Shown piece after piece: positions 1 to 11,441 of a DNA stretch of 64,000 nt. The DNA lies in NCBI RefSeq assembly GCF_000208865.1, contig NC_018395.1, forward strand, positions 4,078,839 to 4,142,838, in the 5' to 3' direction. Positions within the stretch are counted from its first letter, which is position 1; every line of letters begins with the position of its first letter. The notes under the pieces were generated by a model. That model was given only the letters and a program-made list of their open reading frames with translations, had not been told where the DNA came from and did not search any database. The DNA comes from Neospora caninum Liverpool. Lineage: Eukaryota; Apicomplexa; Conoidasida; Eucoccidiorida; Sarcocystidae. Made by a program: the position numbers and the translations under genes.

Positions 1-3000
1 ATCGTTTCAATCGTTTTTCCTCAGTTCTCTTCTCTGTGTCAGACACAGTGCAGGGTTTATTCCAACTGGCAAAACAAAACGCGAATGGAACATAGAGACT
101 GTTATTAGTAGCGCCCATGTCCGTTCCAGTTGTCTATCAGGGCGTTTCTGAGCTCCAGATTTGCCTCTTTAGCTCTTGAGGCAGAGTGGCATAAGCTTCT
201 CTTTTTCGGACATCAGTTAAAGGAATCAGGTTGCATCGAGAGCTGTTGTGAGGCCAGTCTTACTGCGGAAAAGAAATTTGATTCTGGTCGTTCATCGCTG
301 TATGGAGAGGATTCATGTGGAGGAACGGTGCAGAGGAAGAGCACCATGAATGTCTGTGTGTGTCACACATGTCTACGCTGTGGTTTGGCGCCGATGTGTA
401 ATGAAGTGCTCGAAAATGAAGCAATCAGACAAGAAAAGCAAGGATGGGGAACAGTCGGAGGTTCGCAGCAACGTGAGCTGTTGAGCAGACAAGGGAGAGT
501 TCGCGCTTTTTTGTCATCTTGTGCACCTCTGATGCGGCTGTATCATGTTACTGTGTGTCACCAGTAAGCCGTGGCACTGCTCGTTTTTCAAGCGGAAGAA
601 ACGGCGCTTGGTAACTAGCAGGGAAATATATTTGTCCTGGGCCACTGACTGACTTTTTTGAGTTGTCTCGCTCTCTTGTTGCATTGCTTCACAAATGTCT
701 ATCCTTAAAAGAAGTGGCCCGGCATCGCATGTTGAACGGCGAACCCTAGCGGAACGACTACCACTTTCGGGGCAACTGTAAAAGTCATGGCCTGTAGGTG
801 GTGCTGTCGTTACCGCCGTCGTGTGATGTGGGAACGTGATCGTTTTTGTCAGTAAAAACTGCATGCCCTTGCAGGCAAAAAATTTTTGCCTTTTCAAAGA
901 GGACAAGTCAGAAGTTTACAGGTGGCGGTTAGTGTCGCCAGGTGATGGCAGCCATTCGTGAGGTTGTTCGGCAAAGGCGTGCTGATCCTCAGTCTTCCAG
1001 ATTTTGAATGCTACTCTCTTAGGTCACTCTATTCCTGCAAAATCATGTGACAGGAGGTGAACAGCTTTCAGCCGGGCGGCGAATAACCCTGTAGGGGTGT
1101 GTTCTGTACCACGCCTGCTGAGCTTTGCCGCTAAAGTCCACCATCTCATGCTTCGAAAGTAGAGTGCGATGGGCTAGGAATGGAGACTGTGGGATGCCAG
1201 CCTTTTTGCACTGGGTCGGCAATTATTCCCGTAACAATCGTTCAAAATATTCACAAATGGGCCGTCTGCTGCTCCACTGCACAGTCACACGCCGGCGGTA
1301 ATGCTGGCCATTCTTTAAGAGAACTGCATCACCATCATAGGGGTCGCTACAAGTTGGCTTAACGCATAAACATTCTCCTGGTGTTTCACCACCATAGAGT
1401 GTTTACGCGAAGTGGAGCAGCGGTCGCCTCTATAGAGTACACTTTCAGGGGCCGCTTGAATCTCCAAGGCGGTCAGTTTCTGTTTCGCTGTGAACCTTTG
1501 TTCGTGTGTCTGAACAATCATTAGGCAGTTTTGTTGCGAAGGTAACTGCATTATCATCGATGGACACTTATGTTGCTTCACGGCATAGCATAGTACGACC
1601 TGGAGCCTCCTAACTGATTAGTGGTAAATGAATCTGCTTACGTCTTACCAGGTTGGGTTTGGCACGGGTGGGCAGTTTCTTCTACGAAGTGCGATCAGGG
1701 AAGTTGGGGTCATCATAAAGGCAGTGCCTCTGAAGCGTGGCAGAGCGATTTTGGAAAGACGTTCAGAAATGAGCAAATGCTTGTCCAGCGTTATTTTGTT
1801 CAACATCCACCATGCTAGAGCAAGTCGCGTATGTCTTCTTCGTGAAATACTGTGCAAGTCCAACATATTGGCGTCCAACAGTGGAGCTCCGCAGTACAGT
1901 GTTGGGTTCCACAATCTCCTTTTATGTGAGCAATGCATTATTTGAAGAAGAGTTGCTTGTTCTACGGCTTTCGATCACGGGACGCAACAAGTGAGCTCCA
2001 CAGTTTCCACCATCGCTCCTGTGAGTAAATTTCCTGTTGCTGAGAGGCTTGGATGTGCACAACTTTGTCAGTGAGCGTATAGCCCTGCTACTTATATAGA
2101 GTTCACATGCAGTGTCAAACAGCCATCAAGAGTGCAGGAGGAACGCGCCAGAGCCGTAGACGGAGACAAACTTACAACGTCAACGAGAATGCAACAGTCT
2201 CTGATGTCCGTTGCTCGTCCCATAATGTAGTACTACAGTCGATAGATCTATTCAGGAGGAAGAACAGGCAAGCGAATCTTTCACTTATTGTCCCAAAGGA
2301 CAAACATTCCCCCTGCATGAAGGAGTACACTATCCTTCTCTTCGCCCTTTGGGCACCCTGGAACCAAAACCCCCACGACACTGGTCTTTTTCGGATACTT
2401 CGTACTTGAGCAGTCCAGATCAATCCGGCACAAAATCACTGGATTGGGAACAGTACCGTTCAGATTCACATGTACAAAATGAGGCAGCAAACACAGGGGC
2501 TCGCCAAAAGTGCACACAATCCGTATGTTTGGGTGACAGCGCTCTAATAAACAAGAGGCTCGGTTGGCCACTCAAGGGATGAGAGCCGTTACTAGACAGC
2601 ATGAAGGCACAAGTGGTGCAGCATGTCAATGAAGGGCGCTGATATTGCCCCCCTTTATGAGATTCAACCTAGCGGCTTCGGCTTTTTAGTTGCAGTGGCC
2701 TTTGTACTCCAACACGGAAGCTCAGTCCTCTCGTACGTCAGTTTATAGGACCATGACAGTGCTTCGGCAGGATGGAAAGGCATCAGTCCTTGACGTTAAT
2801 CCCAGTCTCGACAATCGCGGGTTTGTGGACAAAAGCACACCATCTTCTTTAATAGAATTTGGGTCATGTTTGCTTGAAGATACGAAAGGGCACGAGGTCC
2901 TGTTGCGTCGCCTGTTGTCCGTTGCGTTTTCTTCTTCCGTAAGCTGTATGGATCGTCGGCCACTGCACTTCATGGGAGCAAGTTTTCTAACAAGGAAGAA

Positions 3001-3965
3001 AAGATGTTGCTTGCTCCTGCTGCTCCTGGGTGTTATCACACCTGATTTCGGCTTTGTTCTTGCTGGTGTCATGTAAACAAGGTAAGCACGCCCATATAGC
3101 AACTCTCTGCTACAAGAATGAAGGGACTGGGGGAATGGCCAGGGTGATTCGGGGAGGGGGGGGGGGGCAGGCGGCATTGGCTCAAGCGGAGAAGTAACCA
3201 GTGAGGAGTCATAAGCCTTTTGGGTTGTATGATGGTACTGTATTGTCTATTCACAGTGACTCATGCCATGTTATGGAGTTCTGAGCGCGGTTTGGGCATG
3301 AGAACGTAGTGATCCTCGTCGCTTCAAATTGCCCCGCCTGCGAAGCAAGCAAACCCAAACGCGACGCTGATCAGCAGGCTCGCCCTGACCCTATTCCTCT
3401 GAAGCGCACCGGCCGCGCTGCCGCGGAAAGGAGCGATGGACCCACAACTAGAGGAACTCGGTGAGACACAGAATAAACCTAGGAGTCTGTCGGCGATGGT
3501 CTTGTCGGCGTTTGATTCTGCCTGAACAGCTATTTCCTCGAATCCGTGTCAAATAATCTCTGTACCAGCAAATATTTTGAGCCTACATGTTCATTGTGTC
3601 GTGAAGTTATTGGGACGTTACGCGCTAGTCAGTTCATAGGTTTTCCGCCGGTAGGTCACCGAGACTGCATTTGGTTTATATAGCCTAACACAGTAGGGAA
3701 GCCTTGGCGAGTTCGTTCAGACGCGAAACCCAGTGTGCATGTAGTGGGACAAACTTCTGCAGACTCCAACGGATCAGGAAGGTGTGTCGGTCTCCAGCGC
3801 AGCTGCCACGAACGGCGTCCTGTTCTCTGTTGCAGCGTCCTTAGTCACGCCATCTGCAGCGGATGCGGAACGGGTAGGGTATTGATCAGGTCGCGACCGC
3901 CGTTAGTTTCCCAAGAAAGAATGAAGTAGCTGGGGACTCCTTCGTCGGTAGAAAACACCACTCGT
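1..3965. other. Intergenic, no convincing gene
   Basis: About 4 kb with short open frames only. None has a plausible start, good codon composition or a recognisable motif. One frame ending at 3076 finishes in a leucine-rich hydrophobic tail, but it begins from a non-ATG codon and nothing upstream supports it. The only repeat seen is a run of 12 G at 3156-3167. The right part should contain the 3' UTR of the minus-strand SRS gene. Confidence 0.6.
3156..3167. repeat. Poly-G run (12 G)
   Basis: An uninterrupted homopolymer of 12 G, within a longer G-rich stretch starting near 3151. It is a likely length-variable site and could also be a sequencing weak point. Confidence 0.9.
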
Positions 3966-6029
3966 TTAAAAGGTGAAAACACTCATACTCAAGAGGGCCA
4001 TGATGCTAACGCTGTCAATCCTCTTCAGTGACGCCTGGGAACTCGGCGTTGTGGTTGGCTCCAGAGCTCTCCCATGGGAGTGGTTTCTCGACGGCACGGT
4101 GATCAGTATGCGACAGGCTTCTGTCCGCAGATTCGAATTCGGTGCACAAAGATAACATAGCTTATTTTGTTCCTCTGGCAGTCGCTCAACAGAAAATAGG
4201 TAGGTGCTCCCAGTGCTCCTCACTTGTGGCACCCTAATGAGCTCCGCACCCTTCACAAGGCGATCTAGCGAGACTGAGGTGCTGCAGGCTCCGTCCCGAT
4301 TGTCGTATACTTCTGTCTCTTCAGATGGAAAATGGGTCAGACCCGCCGCACACCTGACGTAAAAAGAACTATATGCTGGCGTACGAATGTGTAGGGAAGC
4401 ATCTGGCCCCGGATAGCAGACGTGAATGTTTGGTGGCTCCAATGGTTTCGCAGAACTGTAACGTCGAGGTATCTTTATGTGTACCTTGCACGAGCCGCTT
4501 CTGTCGGGGGCCATGCACTTGAAATACACGTCTTTTGATTCTCTTGCGGGTAAGTCGTCTACTCGGAACGTATACAGATTGTGACCGCCTGCAGATTCGC
4601 TCAAGGATCCATTCACAATATCACCAAGAGGTGCAGGCGTCACACAAGCCCGGCTAGGGTATGCTTTCCCCGAGGCGACTGGAGGATACAGCTCGAAAAA
4701 TGCCGGCCCGCACTTGAATTGTGCAGTTTTCGTCTGTGGCGAGACAGGGGCTATTATTGTCGAACCATTGTCCGAGCAAACGGGGACTCCTCGGTACTGA
4801 ACTACATTTTGGTTTGCTGTTGGATCTGGAGGAACATTAATCGCAATCTTACAGCTTTCGCCCCGCCCTGGAGACATACACCGATAATATAGCGTTCTTG
4901 GGCGGTCCACCGGTAGACTCTTTAGTGCCAAAGTATAAAAACTGCCACCAGACGGTGACATGAGCAAATATCCAGAGACCTGAGTCCGGAGAGGCATGGG
5001 CTTGGAGCACGATCGAGTCGTGTAAAGGTTACCGGACAGAAAGGGAGGGTCAAGCAAAAACATTCCTCCTCCGCATCCGAACTGTGCTCGTTTTGTCCTG
5101 CTCGACACGTCAACTCTAATTGTCGTTCCACTCTCAGTGCAGACACCAGTACTGGATGGGAGGTGCGCCCTAGGACTCTGAGGATCAGGCGCACTGGGTG
5201 GGACATGAACGATGACTTTGCACGCAGCTGAGCTGCCAGGATCTACACATTTGTAATACACAGTTTTGTGTTCCTCAGCCGGCAGTTGTTTCAAGGTCAG
5301 AATGTATAGGTTTTGAGGTTGATTGTATGCACAAGCCATTGTTGGCACCTGTGCAGCAAGAGGTGCAGCTGCCCTACACGACCGGGTTGTATAAGCAAGC
5401 TCCTCAGAAACGGGTGGATCGAGGAGTGGCAGTTCTGTTCCACACCTAAAATAACCTCTTCTTGTCCTCGATGAAACATGCACCGAAACAGAAGTCCCGC
5501 TTTCGGAGCAAGTCGGGATAGCTTTACCGGCCTGATGAAGTTGTGCAGTGGGTTGGTTGGATTTTTTCGAACTCTGACTGGTGGGTCGATTGATACCGAC
5601 CATGACCTTACACGTGGGTCCATCTGTACCCAGAGGGGCACACTGGTAATATGCTGCTTCTGGTGCTTCTGCCGTTGGCCATTCTTTGAGTTTCAAAATA
5701 TAAGATGGGCCGCCATCACGTCCAGCGGCCACTAACGACGCACCGGGAAGCTGACTTTCGAGCGAAACAGTAGTGTTACACTCCCTGCTACTGAATACAT
5801 GCTGCGACTCAACAGAGGGTTCCAGTCGAGGCACCCCGAAGCCACATCTAAACTCGGCGGTTCGAGTTGCAGCCGATATGGGTACAAAAATCGTTGTTCC
5901 TCCACGATGGCAGGTGGCAGTATCGTAGGAACAAGCACAGCGCAGTACGGGTCTAACGACACATGCTGCCAGCACATGAGCGGCTAAGAACCGAATAAAA
6001 AGCCGAAGGACACCTCGCAGACGCTTCAT
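3966..6029 (-). CDS. SRS-domain surface antigen, five tandem domains, GPI-anchor type
   Basis: Single-exon gene of 687 aa starting at the ATG at 6029. Residues 1-30 form a basic then hydrophobic signal peptide. Five SAG1-related (SRS) domains follow, at about 31-146, 174-276, 297-400, 418-521 and 538-646. Each repeats the same frame: an N-terminal Cys, an F-x-C-G strand (FRCG, FRCG, FGCG, FKCG; VRC in the fifth), a central Cys, a YY-x-C motif (degenerate in the last two) and a final C-[KR]-[VI]. The tail 663-687 is Ser/Thr-rich then hydrophobic (VSIMALLSMSVFTF), which fits a GPI-attachment signal. SRS proteins coat the parasite plasma membrane, take part in host-cell attachment and are immune targets. 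Most have one or two domains, so five is long. The subfamily cannot be assigned by eye. Confidence 0.9.
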   Translation of the reverse strand: MKRLRGVLRLFIRFLAAHVLAACVVRPVLRCACSYDTATCHRGGTTIFVPISAATRTAEFRCGFGVPRLEPSVESQHVFSSRECNTTVSLESQLPGASLVAAGRDGGPSYILKLKEWPTAEAPEAAYYQCAPLGTDGPTCKVMVGINRPTSQSSKKSNQPTAQLHQAGKAIPTCSESGTSVSVHVSSRTRRGYFRCGTELPLLDPPVSEELAYTTRSCRAAAPLAAQVPTMACAYNQPQNLYILTLKQLPAEEHKTVYYKCVDPGSSAACKVIVHVPPSAPDPQSPRAHLPSSTGVCTESGTTIRVDVSSRTKRAQFGCGGGMFLLDPPFLSGNLYTTRSCSKPMPLRTQVSGYLLMSPSGGSFYTLALKSLPVDRPRTLYYRCMSPGRGESCKIAINVPPDPTANQNVVQYRGVPVCSDNGSTIIAPVSPQTKTAQFKCGPAFFELYPPVASGKAYPSRACVTPAPLGDIVNGSLSESAGGHNLYTFRVDDLPARESKDVYFKCMAPDRSGSCKVHIKIPRRYSSAKPLEPPNIHVCYPGPDASLHIRTPAYSSFYVRCAAGLTHFPSEETEVYDNRDGACSTSVSLDRLVKGAELIRVPQVRSTGSTYLFSVERLPEEQNKLCYLCAPNSNLRTEACRILITVPSRNHSHGRALEPTTTPSSQASLKRIDSVSIMALLSMSVFTF

Positions 6030-6061
6030 GTTATCATAACACTACAAATTATCCGCGTCAT
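6026..6061 (-). promoter_or_regulatory. Short upstream ORF overlapping the SRS start codon
   Basis: On the minus strand an ATG at 6061 opens an 11-residue frame. Its TGA stop overlaps the SRS start codon (ATGA arrangement, 6029-6026). The upstream ATG lies in the second copy of the 32-bp repeat. If transcripts start further upstream, as expected, this uORF could reduce initiation at the antigen start or couple it to re-initiation. The overlap is seen directly; the regulatory role is inferred. Confidence 0.5.
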
Positions 6062-6092
6062 GTTATCATAACACTACAAATTATCCGCGTCA
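6027..6092. repeat. Perfect 32-bp tandem duplication at the SRS start
   Basis: Two identical 32-bp units, 6027-6058 and 6059-6090, plus 2 bp of a third. The first unit contains the SRS start codon and the second repeats it out of frame. The identity of the copies suggests a recent slippage-type duplication. Confidence 0.95.
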
Positions 6093-6546
6093 GCCCGAGT
6101 CATGTTCTAACCTGTACAGGTGGCCTACAAAGTGCGACCACTCCGGCGATTAACGCGTGCGGACTCTAAGCTATTGGTGTGGAGCACCTCTCGCAATTCT
6201 TTAGTTTTGGCAACAGTCAGGATGCAACTGTATCAGGACAGTGCCACTTGGTGTACCACAAGTTCGTCGGTTATATCTTTCATCCAATTCTTCTTCAGTA
6301 TGGGTGCTATGCAAACACACGCTCTGGTGCATGCAGTCCTCGTTCACAGTCTGCACAGGTTCGACCGCCACACTGCATGCTGTACCCTACGGCTTTTCAG
6401 CGTCTCACCTGACGTGACTTTTTTAGTATGAGCAGAGAAAAGCATCTGGGTGAACGATGACTGAAACGTTGGTTCTGAGTCGCTCCTTACATTTGAGAAC
6501 ATCAGCTTAGCAGGGTGGTAAGGCTCCAGTCGGATGTACTGCCCAA

Positions 6547-7158
6547 ATGGCACGGTTCAAATCACCAATGATCCCCAGTAGTTCCTCTTACCGCGTCGAC
6601 ACCCTGTACCCGTGGCAAGGGGTGACAAGCTGGCTCATTTGCTGGGTGGCCTGTTACCAGAGGCATGACAATCAACAGAATGATTATGCTCCGAGTACCA
6701 TAGACCTAAGTGGGCGGAATACCCCGCCTCTACTGCACAAGTACGACTGTCCGTTAGTAAAACCCATGCTCTCAGAACTTGAACGAGAAAAAGAGAATCC
6801 CAGGCCGTTCGTTGCAACTTTCCCCTCGGCAGCGAGCGGAAGACTTCGAATTCGTTTAGAGGAAGACAGCAGCAATTGCACGAAGCCATCCTTTCATAGC
6901 TCCTCCTATGTAGTAAGACAGCTGCTGGAGCAGACTCGTGTGATATCCACCACGTGCCGAAGGCGTGGACATTTCCGGGCAACATGGCGTGTCCAAAGCA
7001 GTATTCTGCTTGCTTGTCTAGCTGCCATTTACGTCTCGTTCCAACTATCGAAGGCATTGGTGATTTCAATATCGTGCCGTATGCCTATAGTACGCCTCCA
7101 TAATCAGCGCAGTAGTACGCGTTATTGGCAGATGACTGACTTACAGATGTGCTTGTGA
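6547..7158 (+). CDS. Possible small single-exon protein (203 aa), doubtful
   Basis: Open frame from ATG at 6547 to TGA at 7158. The product is hydrophilic for about 145 residues, then has one hydrophobic stretch near 150-170 (SSILLACLAAIYVSFQL), so it could be a single-pass membrane protein. Codon choice is not C/G-biased at third positions, unlike the firm genes here, and no known motif is seen. An ATG frame this long is slightly unexpected by chance but not decisive. Confidence 0.25.
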   Translation: MARFKSPMIPSSSSYRVDTLYPWQGVTSWLICWVACYQRHDNQQNDYAPSTIDLSGRNTPPLLHKYDCPLVKPMLSELEREKENPRPFVATFPSAASGRLRIRLEEDSSNCTKPSFHSSSYVVRQLLEQTRVISTTCRRRGHFRATWRVQSSILLACLAAIYVSFQLSKALVISISCRMPIVRLHNQRSSTRYWQMTDLQMCL

Positions 7159-7183
7159 AAATAAGATGCGCTTGTGAAAATAA
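7151..7183. repeat. Short direct repeat (14 bp, two copies)
   Basis: The 14-mer gcttgtgaaaataa occurs at 7151-7164 and again at 7170-7183. The first copy contains the stop codon of the doubtful 203-aa frame. Confidence 0.85.
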
Positions 7184-8398
7184 CTTTCACTATAGAGCGG
7201 ACGGAACATCAAAATTGACATTTGATCCGCCAAGTCCACAGATCGTTGAAAAACAGCAAGTTCAACTTATGCAGACAAGGCTCGTTGCACTATGAAAAAA
7301 AAAATTCACACTCCAATGGAACTGGCAATGCGAATGCTTGTGGCGCTCACAGACAGTCCAACATACGCTGTAGCGCTGAGGAATTTGGTCCAGTCAACGG
7401 CTATTGGGCTCATGGAAGAAACGTGCATTCTGAAAGATAGTTACTGAGACCATGTTCATACCCACTTGGGGACGAAGTCAGCCGACATATATTTTGTCAT
7501 AATTGTAGACAATGGCAATGCTCGAAGTGGGGCTGATTTTGGGGTTAGAACTAGCAGCATGCACTGCTCACCGTTATTGCGTAGGACAAGCTCTCAGTGC
7601 CAGCGCGGTCGAACTGTAGGTTTTTCTCTTTAATGAGCCGCTGTCACTATTCCACCCCGTCGTTGCGCGCCTGCTGAGCCTCTGTAGTGCTTTACGCGAT
7701 GTCGTACACGAATGTTCTGTCGTGAGACCATTTCCCAAGGAAACAACTGCGAAATGGAGTGTAAAAGGAGTTTTCCAGCCGGTGCTGAACGGAACAGCTA
7801 CCCAGCAGGTTCGCGATACGCCCAGAAAAACTGAGGTACGACCCTTGGCGTGATGCCACGTAAGCAAGGTGACGTATTTCACCCGGATGCAAACCCTAGC
7901 TGTCCCTACCAGCTAAGCCCGCAATGGTACAGCGATGAGTCGCTGAGCAAAAGATTCTGCCTCATGAACGTTCCAGGAAGATATCGATGGTGACGTCGCT
8001 CCCTTCAGAAACAACCTTGAGATAATGTAAGCAGGCAGTCCGCTGAAATCAGCCGGACGTCCACCCCTCATGCGACAAGCTGTACACTCCGGCTCCGGGG
8101 AAGCGCCACAAACACTCCATCGGCTTGTTTGTTTAGCGTGCCCGAGCAACCTAGAATACCTTCTATATCGACATTTAACGAACAGAAGAAGCAGCATTAG
8201 ACGCAAGCTGCGCGCCCTACAGCACACGTGTCACTACGCAGACGCAGCTAATCCACTGCGGCAGCATCCGCGTTGATCCACCAATACCTGGAGAAAAGAA
8301 AAATATAATTAGCAATGCAGTTTAAGACACACTGCGCCGGCACTGGCAGGACTACCTGGAAAATCACCCCCCTAAAACGTTTATAAAAAGGAGCACAG

Positions 8399-9439
8399 CT
8401 ACGAGCACCAGCCCATCAACACGTTCTCGAGTTCTTTATCGTTTGGGCCAGGCGGCTTGCCGCCGGCGACAGAAGAGAACGATTTGAGAAGAGAATTCGA
8501 AGTCGACTGGTGCGAAACGCACGTACTCCCCCTGCTGCCAGTGCTACCGTTGAAGTAGTGGGAGATGCCGAATTCGTCGCCGTGGTATTCCAAAAACGAC
8601 TTGGGGGGAAATGAATCATCATCATCATCATCATCGAGTGTGGTTTCCTCCTGTGTATCAGACAAACATCGGCCAAACTGCATCCGGCGAGCGCCCGAAG
8701 AGGAGTCGCCCGACATATATCCAGCAGCGGCATGAAAACTTCGAGGTCCTGTCCAGTCGCTCGACGTCGTTGAGCTAACACTGCGGCCCGGATGAAGTGC
8801 TGGCGCTACATGCCTATTGGCAAAAATGCAGTCATCCTTTTCCTCGTCACTAGCGTCGTCACTTTCATCTCCACTGTCTGGGACAAACACGATCGAAGGG
8901 TCCGACTTGGACGCAAACATAGGCGTGTCTGGGCCGCCAGGTTGCGCGTCACGTGGATAGGTGTGCACAACCATTTTCCCAAAATGTACAGACTTCACTC
9001 TGGTTAACGGTGGACTCGACGCGGCGGTCGTAACGGCCGCGCCCGGGAATGAACTATGAGCAGCTGCGGTGGCTCCTCGCCGTTTTCGGCCCCGCTGCCT
9101 CTTCAGCAGCCGCCTGTACATTTCTCTGAAAGACAGCCGGCTGGATGGCCGCGCCGGTGGGGAGTCCTGTCGAGAGCGTTCAGGAGCGGAACGGTTCGAG
9201 CTGACGCGACGGGGATCTGCCTCAGACGTGTTGCTCGCGAGGCTCTCCGCTGCCACAGCGCCTTCCCGTATTCTCCGTCCTCCATTGCTGTCTGCTGCTC
9301 TCTCAAGGGGCCCTCCCGCGGATGGTGACGAATCTAGGCTGCTGCCTCGCTTACTGAACAGGAAGTTGAAGCGACTGGACATATTACTTCGCTTCCATGT
9401 GAATCCATGCGAGGCCTGTCCCTCGCGGGAAAGTGTCAT
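8399..9439 (-). CDS. Hypothetical Ser-rich acidic protein (346 aa)
   Basis: Single-exon frame from ATG at 9439 to TAG at 8399; a second in-frame ATG lies 19 codons downstream. The sequence is low-complexity: a Ser/Arg-rich N-terminus, a basic cluster (KRQRGRKRRG) that could be a nuclear-localisation signal, acidic patches (SGDESDDASDEEKDD) and a run of seven Asp encoded by a GAT repeat. One patch looks conserved, KSVHFGKMVVHTYPRD, similar in style to V-x-F-G-x-V-x-x-x-x-Y motifs recalled from other protists. No function can be assigned. Possible extra exons were not found. Confidence 0.6.
   Translation of the reverse strand: MTLSREGQASHGFTWKRSNMSSRFNFLFSKRGSSLDSSPSAGGPLERAADSNGGRRIREGAVAAESLASNTSEADPRRVSSNRSAPERSRQDSPPARPSSRLSFREMYRRLLKRQRGRKRRGATAAAHSSFPGAAVTTAASSPPLTRVKSVHFGKMVVHTYPRDAQPGGPDTPMFASKSDPSIVFVPDSGDESDDASDEEKDDCIFANRHVAPALHPGRSVSSTTSSDWTGPRSFHAAAGYMSGDSSSGARRMQFGRCLSDTQEETTLDDDDDDDSFPPKSFLEYHGDEFGISHYFNGSTGSRGSTCVSHQSTSNSLLKSFSSVAGGKPPGPNDKELENVLMGWCS
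8618..8637. repeat. CAT/ATG trinucleotide repeat inside a coding region
   Basis: An (ATC)n run on the plus strand encodes the poly-Asp tract of the minus-strand hypothetical protein. It is an in-frame microsatellite that can change length without a frameshift. Confidence 0.85.
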
Positions 9440-11441
9440 TCTCAGCAAGAAGCGAGGCTCGCTAGGTACAGTAACTCAGTCGGGGACAGCTAAATGGACC
9501 CGCTTTTTCACTCCATTCCGGACACCTTCGATCCAGCACAACTGAGAACGAACCCCTGTTCCACTCTGATCTCTTCCATGAGGTACAGGGACACCTGTAG
9601 TGGATGAAGTCAAAGGAAAGCACGTTCAAGGATAGCCTACGCGCGAACAAAATTCAATTTGCCTACAGCCGAACTTGTCTTGGGTAGGCATGATGTAAGC
9701 CGACTTGGGGTTCTGCTAGTGTACACTGTTTAGCAGTCGTAGCCTATGTGGGGGTGCTGTGTAAGGGAAGAGCCAAAACAACAGCGTCAACACCTTTAAA
9801 TGAACACGAGGCCACAAATTCAAACAAGCTCGATGAGACTGGCGAGGGGGATCCAAGGAAAGACCGGAAAAGAACCATCGCGATCAACGCACACGCTGAT
9901 TCACAGACGGCACCAATGGAGCGACACTGATGTCACGCAATTTGGCGTCCCGTACGAGGCATCAATGTTGTAAACGGAAAACCAGCGAAAAAAACTGCAG
10001 CTTCCAGTAGCCCTAGCCGACATGAGCGCATGCGGCCAAAAGCGCCAGCGTTCCCCCCCGCTGAAGACGGCCAGAGGGACGTTTCCACAGAACCCTTCGT
10101 AGGTCCCCGAGCCTACAACACAGACTGGAGACTCTCCAGGTGGAGAGCCGAAGCGGGGAGCAAATTTAAGGGCCCTGTAAAAGTGTCCTAGATTTGCTCT
10201 TTGCTTTTGGCTGGCGAGGCGTTCCGCTCTTAGCGAGGAAAGCTTCTTCAAAAGCCAACGAAAAATGAGGAAAGCCGTGCTGCTGAGCGTTACCCTGTGT
10301 AGTCGGACGACCTACAGACGCGCCCTGGGTTTCGCGGCTCGTAGAAGCCGAGGGCGCGCACAATGAACGGTGGTAAGCGCACCCAAACTTGTGTAGGGTG
10401 GGAAAGACGCTGAACCCCGTTTGCGGCGAGTTCCGTTTGTAGGCCGCGCATGAAGCCGATATGCCTGAGCCGTCACAGGCCGCGGGCAAGACAGTCGCGG
10501 TTGCTCGGCCAGGTTCATCCGAACACAACTTGCAGTGACCCAGAAATCTTCCGCAGGTTGCGCGTGACAGGAGCGGCCTGCAGCGGCTTCTGGCAGGCCG
10601 TCGGGCCGTGGATTGGAAGATCAGGAAAGCTCGATCAGCACGCAGCGGGGAAAGTTCACTGCGAGCCGGTCAGGCCGCGCGAGAGAGAGGTTGCGGGACA
10701 CGCGCGTGAGGCCGGTGGAAGGTGAGAGTGCGAGAGGTCCGCTCGTTGACTCTTCCTAAATTGTTTTGGAGCCACCTCGTCTGCGTGCGACTTTGCCTTT
10801 CCAGCAAAACGGCTCTGTTTGCTGCCAGAAAGCTTTATTTCTGATTGCTTTCCTGTTGCTAGGTGTTGATATTTGCTGTTGGTTTCGGGTTCTCTGTTCG
10901 TTTGTTTGCGTACACGACGTGGAAGACGTTTTTGTACACACAAGACGTCGGGCGTATTTTTCCCTTCAAAACCCACTGTCTTGTGCCGTGCTCTGCGGTG
11001 CTTGTGTTGGGCAAACCCGTCCGCGCACATCGCAGGAAATCCGCGCAACCAAACGCGGCTGTTTGTCTTTTTCTGCTGTGGTGCAGGCAGCAACTGTCGC
11101 ACTTATTCTTTTAATGTCCCGTGTACCTAGTCACACTGTTTTAGAGGGACTCCAGCAAAAATTTCTACAGTAGACGGCAGCCGCAACGTACACCGTCAGG
11201 CATCAAGATCGGCTTTCCTAGTCGGAACGTACTAGGAAGTCAGTTCCTTGTCAATTTCTACTGGGGCCGTGCGTTTTTGTCGTTCGTACTCCAGATTAAA
11301 CTGTCGCCGGGTGTCTTTCCGCCCACTGCGGCCGCAGCCCCATCTCGACTTTTTACGTGAGCTCGGCCCACACACACGGTACGAGCTGAACTCGTGTCCT
11401 GGAAGCTTCCAACGTGATTTGCCTCCTCAACATTTGTAAAA
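9440..11441. other. Divergent intergenic region (shared promoter space)
   Basis: Two kilobases between the starts of the minus-strand hypothetical gene and the plus-strand GAPM-like gene. No coding signal was found. It must hold both promoters and 5' leaders; coccidian 5' UTRs are often long. Confidence 0.6.

Larger units (their letters stand above)
6093..8398. other. Intergenic region between two minus-strand genes
   Basis: It should contain the SRS promoter on the left and the 3' UTR of the next minus-strand gene on the right. The only notable content is one 203-codon ATG frame (6547-7158) and a short direct repeat, both listed separately. A tRNA-like stretch near 7885-7915 was considered and rejected. 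Confidence 0.5.

Noticed and set aside
2690..3076. Frame ending in a leucine-rich hydrophobic tail resembling a GPI signal
   Set aside because: Starts at a non-ATG codon and has no Cys pattern or signal peptide, so it is not an SRS remnant I can support.
7880..7925. tRNA-like string (ggcttagctggtagg on the minus strand)
   Set aside because: No acceptor stem, anticodon stem or T loop could be paired around it.
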